Below are positions 6,672 through 10,531 of a DNA stretch of 10,531 bases, piece by piece (position 1 is the stretch's first letter; each line of letters begins with the position of its first letter). A model generated the notes under the pieces. The model was not told the origin of the DNA. It did no database searches and saw nothing but the letters and a program-made list of their open reading frames with translations. Position numbers and translations under genes: made by a program. This DNA comes from UMGS1696 sp964457685 (GTDB taxonomy: Bacteria > Bacillota > Clostridia > Oscillospirales > CAG-272), in NCBI GenBank assembly GCA_964457685.1, contig CAYWFS010000052.1, positions 1-10,531 on the forward strand. The letters are read 5' to 3'.

Positions 6672-8135
6672 ATGAGAATTATTTTTTTGGACCTTGACAC
6701 ACTCAGACCCGACCACCTCGGTTGCTACGGTTACTTCAGAAACACTTCTCCGAACATCGACTCTATTGCTCGTGAAGGTGTAAGATTTAACAGATACTAC
6801 TGCTCCGATGCTCCTTGTCTTCCCTCAAGAAGTGCCCTTTCCAGCGGTATGTTCGGCATCCACAACGGTGCTGTAGGTCACGGCGGTACAGCAGGCGACC
6901 AGTTCATTCAGGGTGAAAGCAGAGGCTTCAGAACTCAGTTCGCAGCAAGCAACCTCTTCCAGCAGTTCAGACGTGCCGGACTTTACACTGCAAGCATTTC
7001 CACTTTCGCTGAAAGACACACCTCCTACTGGTACTACGGCGGATTCAACGAAATCCACAACATCGGTATGGGTGGCGGCGAAAGAGCTGACCAGGTTGCT
7101 CCCGTTGCTATTGAATGGATCAAGAAGAACGCTAAGCGTGACAACTGGTTCCTCCATATCAATATGTGGGACGCTCACACAACTTACAGAACTCCCGCTT
7201 CGTTCGGTAACCCCTTCGAGGGCGATGATTTCTTCGAGCATACTTGGATGACTCAGGAGCTTATCGACGAACAGAGAAAGGAAGCTTCTCCTCACGGTGT
7301 AAGAGAGCTTGGAATGTACGACAACACTCCGTATCCCGAATATCCGAGACAGCCTCAGGAAATTCATGATATGAACGAGTACAGAACTCTTATCGACGGT
7401 TACGACTGCGGTATTGCTTACATGGATATGCACATCGGTTACATTCTCGACGCACTTCGTGAAGAGGGTGTTTACGACGATGTATGCTTCATCATCAGTG
7501 CAGACCACGGTGAAAACATCGGTGAGCTTAACAGCTACTCCGAACACTCCACAGCAGACGATGTTACCTGCCACATTCCTATGATCATCAAGTGGAAGGA
7601 CGGTCAGAAGGGTATCACAGACGATACATTCAGATACAATGTTGACCTTGCTCCTACAGTAGCAGATCTTCTCGGTCTCAAGAAGTTCTCCTGCTGGGAT
7701 GGTGAAAGCTATGCTAAGACCATTACAGACGGCGTAGAATGCCCGAGAGATTACCTTGTACTTTCTCAGATGGCTCACGTTTGCCAGAGAAGTGTAAGAT
7801 ACGGCGATTGGCTCTACATGAGAACATACCACGACGGTTACCACAACTATCCTCGTGAAATGCTCTTTAACATCACCGAAGACCCGCATGAAGAACACAA
7901 TGTTGCGGCAGAACATCCCGAAATCTGCGACAAGTGTGCTCATATGCTTCTCGAATGGTTCGATGAGAACATGATGAAGTCTCCGCAGCCCGTTGACCCC
8001 ATGCAGACTGTTCTCAGAGAGGGCGGTCCTTACCATACTCGCGGATGGCTCAACTACTACTGCAAGCATCTTGAAAACACAGAACGTGCGGAAGAAGCTG
8101 CAAAGCTCAGAGCTCGTCATCCGAACGAAAAGTAA
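6672..8135 (+). CDS. Sulfatase family hydrolase (Cys-type, formylglycine)
   Basis: A 487-aa enzyme of the sulfatase/alkaline phosphatase-like superfamily. The signature CLPSR (49-53) places C49 as the residue that is oxidised to formylglycine, the nucleophile that cleaves sulfate esters. DTLRPDHLGCYGY at the N terminus supplies D9 as a metal ligand, and SADHGE supplies D278 and H279. A histidine after that aspartate, instead of the asparagine of classical arylsulfatases, resembles choline-sulfatase and phosphonate monoester hydrolase relatives, so a phospho- or phosphonate ester is possible. FNITEDPHEEHNVA (399-412) is the usual C-terminal sulfatase block. No signal peptide is present, so it should act in the cytoplasm. 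In an anaerobe, maturation needs a radical-SAM sulfatase-maturing enzyme, which is not in this window. AAAGGA (6655-6660) precedes the ATG; an earlier ATG at 6665 is out of frame. Codon choice is strongly biased to C-ending codons, suggesting high expression. The substrate is unknown. Confidence 0.92.
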   Translation: MRIIFLDLDTLRPDHLGCYGYFRNTSPNIDSIAREGVRFNRYYCSDAPCLPSRSALSSGMFGIHNGAVGHGGTAGDQFIQGESRGFRTQFAASNLFQQFRRAGLYTASISTFAERHTSYWYYGGFNEIHNIGMGGGERADQVAPVAIEWIKKNAKRDNWFLHINMWDAHTTYRTPASFGNPFEGDDFFEHTWMTQELIDEQRKEASPHGVRELGMYDNTPYPEYPRQPQEIHDMNEYRTLIDGYDCGIAYMDMHIGYILDALREEGVYDDVCFIISADHGENIGELNSYSEHSTADDVTCHIPMIIKWKDGQKGITDDTFRYNVDLAPTVADLLGLKKFSCWDGESYAKTITDGVECPRDYLVLSQMAHVCQRSVRYGDWLYMRTYHDGYHNYPREMLFNITEDPHEEHNVAAEHPEICDKCAHMLLEWFDENMMKSPQPVDPMQTVLREGGPYHTRGWLNYYCKHLENTERAEEAAKLRARHPNEK

Positions 8136-8147
8136 TCGGAGCGAAAT

Positions 8148-8954
8148 ATGACTGAATGGCTGACTAATTTCGTGAACAATTACCTGACGGATTTCGTTAT
8201 CAAGCTGTTGTTTGCGGCAATCATACTTGTTGTGGGTTTTGCACTGGTCAATTTTTTCGATAAAAAGATCTCCGCCAGTGAGAAACTTAAAAAAAGAGAT
8301 GAGAATGCATCCTCGTTCCTTGTGAATTTTGTGGGTGGTGCGTTCAAGGTACTTATTGTTATTACCGCTGTTGTCGTTCTCGGTGTTCCGCAGGCTACTG
8401 TTGTCGCGATTATCGGTTCGTGCGGTGTTACAATAGGTCTCGGTCTTCAGGGCGGACTTTCCAATATTGCCGGCGGTCTTGTTATCATGTTTTCTCATCC
8501 GTTCCGTGTGGGCGACTACATTTCCGGTGCGGAGGTTGAAGGTGTGGTAAAGGATATAGGTATCTATTACACCAAGATAGTTACACCCGACAATCATGAT
8601 ATTTCCGTTCCGAACTCCATACTGTCAAACAGCACGATAAACAATCTGTCTACAGAGAAAATAAGACGTATTGATTTTGACTTTAGGGTAGCTTATAACA
8701 CGGATATCGACCTTGCCAGAAAGGTTCTTCTTGCTACGGCTTCAATGAACGATCTTGTTTCAAAGGAAACTGCTCCCGTTGTATATGTCAGCGGTCACGG
8801 AGAAAGCTCGGTCATGCTGAAGCTCAGAGTATGGTGTGCGGCAGAGGATTACTGGACTGTTAATTTCGATATGTGGGAAGACGTAAAGAAAGCTTTTGAC
8901 AAATTCGAGATAGAAATCCCGTACAATCACCTCAACGTTACTGTCAATAACTGA
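8148..8954 (+). CDS. mscS: MscS-family small-conductance mechanosensitive channel
   Basis: A 268-aa membrane protein of the MscS family, which opens under membrane tension and releases solutes during hypo-osmotic shock. It matches the short three-helix MscS layout: TM1 about 17-37, TM2 about 59-80, and the pore-lining TM3 about 84-115 with the Gly/Ala-rich stretch GLGLQGGLSNIAGGL. HPFRVGDYI (117-125) starts the beta domain, SVPNSILSN (153-161) is the conserved loop, and IPYNHLNV near the C terminus matches the family's usual end motif. The gene begins 12 bases after the sulfatase stop with GGAG (8138-8141) six bases before the ATG, so it is co-transcribed with the sulfatase. A strong terminator follows. 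The functional link to the sulfatase is unclear; a general osmotic or solute-release role is most likely. Confidence 0.95.
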   Translation: MTEWLTNFVNNYLTDFVIKLLFAAIILVVGFALVNFFDKKISASEKLKKRDENASSFLVNFVGGAFKVLIVITAVVVLGVPQATVVAIIGSCGVTIGLGLQGGLSNIAGGLVIMFSHPFRVGDYISGAEVEGVVKDIGIYYTKIVTPDNHDISVPNSILSNSTINNLSTEKIRRIDFDFRVAYNTDIDLARKVLLATASMNDLVSKETAPVVYVSGHGESSVMLKLRVWCAAEDYWTVNFDMWEDVKKAFDKFEIEIPYNHLNVTVNN

Positions 8955-8963
8955 ATATGAATA

Positions 8964-9013
8964 AAGGCTCTGCGATTTTTTCGGACTTTTCGGGGAAATT
9001 GCGGGGCTTTTTT
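8964..9013 (+). terminator. Rho-independent terminator after mscS
   Basis: AAG (8964-8966) plus CTCTGCGATTT (8968-8978) pair with AAATTGCGGGG (8996-9006) plus CTT (9007-9009), with one bulged G at 8967 and some G-T pairs. The 17-base loop is followed by a six-T run (9008-9013). It ends the sulfatase-mscS transcript. The 180 bases after it, up to the CBS gene, are AT-rich and show nothing else beyond a possible -10 box. Confidence 0.85.
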
Positions 9014-9153
9014 CTTTGCGGCAAGTAAACAGCAGACGGTAAATATTAACATAATATGAATATCACAAAATCATCGGAATTAATCTACACAAAACGACAT
9101 ATTTATTTCTCGATAATTTATACAGCGTTCACAATGACATCACAAATATCAGC

Positions 9154-9159
9154 TATAAT
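9154..9159 (+). promoter_or_regulatory. Candidate -10 box for the CBS gene
   Basis: A perfect TATAAT lies 34 bases before the CBS-protein ATG, and a terminator upstream means the gene needs its own promoter. No convincing -35 hexamer is found at 16-18 bases upstream (TTCACA at 9128-9133 is 20 bases away), so the promoter may depend on an activator, or the true one may differ. Confidence 0.45.
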
Positions 9160-9193
9160 GTAATCATGAAAGCCAGATGAAAGGCGAGAGAAT

Positions 9194-9661
9194 ATGAACG
9201 TATTAATGCTGCTGAAGCCCAAAAGCGAGGTTGAATACCTTATCGACACTTACACGCTCAGACAGGGTATTGAAAAGATGCGTGTTCACGGCTACACTGA
9301 TATTCCCGTTATATCAAAGAACGGAGAATACAGAGGATGCGTAAGCGATGGCGATTTTCTGCGACATATCATTGACAACGCCGGCGATATTGACTGCATA
9401 AAGAAATGTGAGAATTACAGGATAAGCGAGATACTGAACACGGAAAGAAATACGGCTGTCGGGATTGATGTTTCGATGGCTACACTGGTTGAACGTGCCG
9501 CAAATCAGAATTTTATTCCCGTCGTGGATGACAGAGGGTATTTCATAGGAATCGTTACCCGTAAAACTATAATCGAGACGTTCTGCGATGAGGAAAATGT
9601 AAGCTATCTACAAAGAGTTTGCGTACATAGTAATGCTTTGCCGACGCTTTACAGCTATTGA
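9194..9661 (+). CDS. Tandem CBS-domain protein
   Basis: A 155-aa soluble protein made of two CBS domains and little else. CBS1 spans about 5-65 (YTDIPVISKNGEYRG then VSDGDFLRHI) and CBS2 about 77-131 (NFIPVVDDRGYFIGIVTRKTI). Paired CBS domains fold into one module that usually binds adenine nucleotides such as AMP, ATP or c-di-AMP and regulates a partner. With no attached enzyme or transporter domain, it is likely a stand-alone nucleotide sensor. Size and layout recall the c-di-AMP-binding DarB/CbpB proteins of Firmicutes, but I cannot establish orthology. AAAGG (9180-9184) precedes the chosen ATG. It is a single-gene transcript between two terminators, so its neighbours do not reveal the partner. 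The roughly 24 residues after CBS2 are not recognised. Confidence 0.88.
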   Translation: MNVLMLLKPKSEVEYLIDTYTLRQGIEKMRVHGYTDIPVISKNGEYRGCVSDGDFLRHIIDNAGDIDCIKKCENYRISEILNTERNTAVGIDVSMATLVERAANQNFIPVVDDRGYFIGIVTRKTIIETFCDEENVSYLQRVCVHSNALPTLYSY

Positions 9662-9666
9662 ATGAA

Positions 9667-9713
9667 AAAAACAGTATTGCGGTTGCTTTACAGGTGGTTG
9701 CGGTACTGTTTTT
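9667..9713 (+). terminator. Terminator after the CBS gene, possibly bidirectional
   Basis: AAAAACAGTA (9667-9676) and TACTGTTTTT (9704-9713) are perfect 10-base complementary arms, starting six bases after the CBS stop. The A-run on the 5' side would give a T-run on the other strand, so the structure could work in both directions. The 27-base loop contains TTGCGG twice (9677-9682 and 9698-9703). Confidence 0.8.
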
Positions 9714-9715
9714 CC

Positions 9716-9744
9716 TTGACTTATTCGGCGGTCTGTGGTATACT
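9716..9744 (+). promoter_or_regulatory. Sigma-A promoter of the oxidoreductase gene
   Basis: TTGACT (9716-9721), a 17-base spacer and TATACT (9739-9744) form a strong promoter only two bases after the preceding terminator stem. Transcription would start near 9751, leaving a short leader of about 20 bases with AAGGAAG (9758-9764) as ribosome binding site. Confidence 0.85.
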
Positions 9745-9772
9745 ACAAAAAAATCATAAGGAAGTATACATA

Positions 9773-10531
9773 ATGAAAGAGATAAAGCTCGGAATAATAG
9801 GTACAAATTTTGTTTCTGATTGGCTGTGCGAGGCGGTTGCTGTATCGGAAGATATTGTTAATCATGCCGTATATTCCAGAACAGCCGAAAAGGGTGGGAA
9901 ATTTGCATCGAAACACGGGATTGATATTGTATATACGGATATGAATGAATTTTTGTCTTCCGATATTGATGCGGTGTATGTTGCATCTCCGAACAAGCTC
10001 CATTTTGAATATGCGAAATCCGCTATGGAAATGGGTAAACACGTTCTTCTCGAAAAACCGGCAACGCTTGATGTGGCGGAATTCGATGAGCTTTGTGGAA
10101 TTGCCGAAAAAAACAATGTGGTTCTTCTTGAAGCTATGCGTCCTGTTCACGACCCGTCAATAGAAATCGTTCGTGAAAATCTCGGAAGAATAGGCAAAAT
10201 CAGACGTGCGACATTTGAGTTTTGTCAGTACTCATCGAGATACGACAAGTTCAAGAGCGGCGAGATAATGAATGCGTTTAATCCGAAGCTCGGAAATGCT
10301 GCCGTTATGGATATAGGTGTTTACGCTATCGAAACTTGTGTTGCATTGTTCGGAAGACCGCGTGATACATATGCTCGTTCCGTAAAGCTTTCAAACGGTA
10401 TGGAGGGCATGGGAACGGCATTCCTCGATTACGGTGATTTTCAGGCGGAGATAGTGTATTCAAAAATTGCGGACTCGGTAAATCCGTCTGTAATAACCGG
10501 TGAGGACGGCTCTGTTGTAATAGGAAAGCTG
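9773..10531 (+). CDS. Gfo/Idh/MocA-family oxidoreductase (partial, 3' end cut)
   Basis: The first 253 codons of an NAD(P)-dependent oxidoreductase; the frame is open to the window edge, and family members are usually 320-380 aa, so the C terminus is missing. The N-terminal Rossmann fold starts with LGIIGTNFVSDW (6-17). Here GTN replaces the more common GTG, a variant I associate with a Firmicute subgroup. VYVASPNKLHFEYA (68-81) and GKHVLLEKPATL (88-99) follow, with E94-K95-P96 as the hallmark EKP motif whose lysine is catalytic. The substrate-binding half begins around 125 and contains LGNAAVMDIGVYAIE (173-187), with D180 and Y184 at the usual active-site block. Members oxidise or reduce sugars, inositols and related compounds; this one's substrate is unknown. 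It has its own promoter and a good ribosome binding site (AAGGAAG, eight bases before ATG), so it may start a new operon. Confidence 0.9.
   Translation, partial: MKEIKLGIIGTNFVSDWLCEAVAVSEDIVNHAVYSRTAEKGGKFASKHGIDIVYTDMNEFLSSDIDAVYVASPNKLHFEYAKSAMEMGKHVLLEKPATLDVAEFDELCGIAEKNNVVLLEAMRPVHDPSIEIVRENLGRIGKIRRATFEFCQYSSRYDKFKSGEIMNAFNPKLGNAAVMDIGVYAIETCVALFGRPRDTYARSVKLSNGMEGMGTAFLDYGDFQAEIVYSKIADSVNPSVITGEDGSVVIGKL

Noticed and set aside
6825..8597. A 590-codon open frame on the minus strand opposite the sulfatase and mscS genes.
   Set aside because: Both plus-strand genes are clear family members with ribosome binding sites. The antisense frame has no recognisable domain and is explained by the biased codon use of the sense genes.
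9020..9153. AT-rich intergenic stretch checked for a small RNA or riboswitch.
   Set aside because: No strong stem or conserved motif was found; only a possible -10 box further downstream stands out.
9743..10163. Small frames on both strands overlapping the start of the oxidoreductase.
   Set aside because: The Gfo/Idh/MocA frame has the Rossmann and EKP motifs plus a promoter and ribosome binding site; the others are shadows.

Overview
The window looks like part of the chromosome of an anaerobic, gut- or rumen-type clostridial Firmicute (Ruminococcaceae/Oscillospiraceae-like). This is inferred from a T-box leader, sigma-A type promoters with 17-nt spacers, strong Shine-Dalgarno sequences, Rho-independent terminators, moderate GC, and gene content (GH38 mannosidase, Cys-type sulfatase, XRE-cupin fusion). 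I see no phage, IS, CRISPR, tRNA or rRNA sequence. Genes cover almost the whole window.

Left part (9-3748, minus strand): a two-gene operon of a cytoplasmic GH38 alpha-mannosidase (1027 aa) followed by a PHP-family metallo-phosphoesterase (218 aa). They are joined by a TAATG stop/start overlap and read from a good extended -10 promoter at 3834-3806.

Centre (3906-6566, plus strand): a divergent promoter drives a complete T-box riboswitch (about 3955-4222) followed by a 761-aa three-part protein: XRE-type helix-turn-helix, cupin, and a medium-chain-type acyl-CoA synthetase. Stem I, a candidate ATC (isoleucine) specifier, a Stem III hairpin, the T-box bulge, and mutually exclusive antiterminator and terminator helices can all be drawn. 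An uncharged-tRNA sensor in front of an acyl-CoA ligase is the most interesting feature here. It suggests that the enzyme makes an isoleucine precursor from a short or branched carboxylic acid, such as 2-methylbutyrate or propionate, by the ferredoxin-dependent reductive carboxylation route known from rumen bacteria. Substrate and pathway are inference.

Right part (6608-9013, plus strand): a sulfatase with the CxPSR formylglycine motif and an MscS-type mechanosensitive channel form a second two-gene unit with its own promoter and a strong terminator. The sulfatase has visibly stronger codon bias than its neighbours.

End (9154-10531, plus strand): a stand-alone two-CBS-domain protein with its own terminator, then a promoter and the first 253 codons of a Gfo/Idh/MocA-family NAD(P)-dependent oxidoreductase, cut by the window edge. 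The mannosidase, sulfatase and possibly the oxidoreductase fit intracellular processing of imported glycans, but no transporter or glycan regulator is in the window to confirm a dedicated locus.
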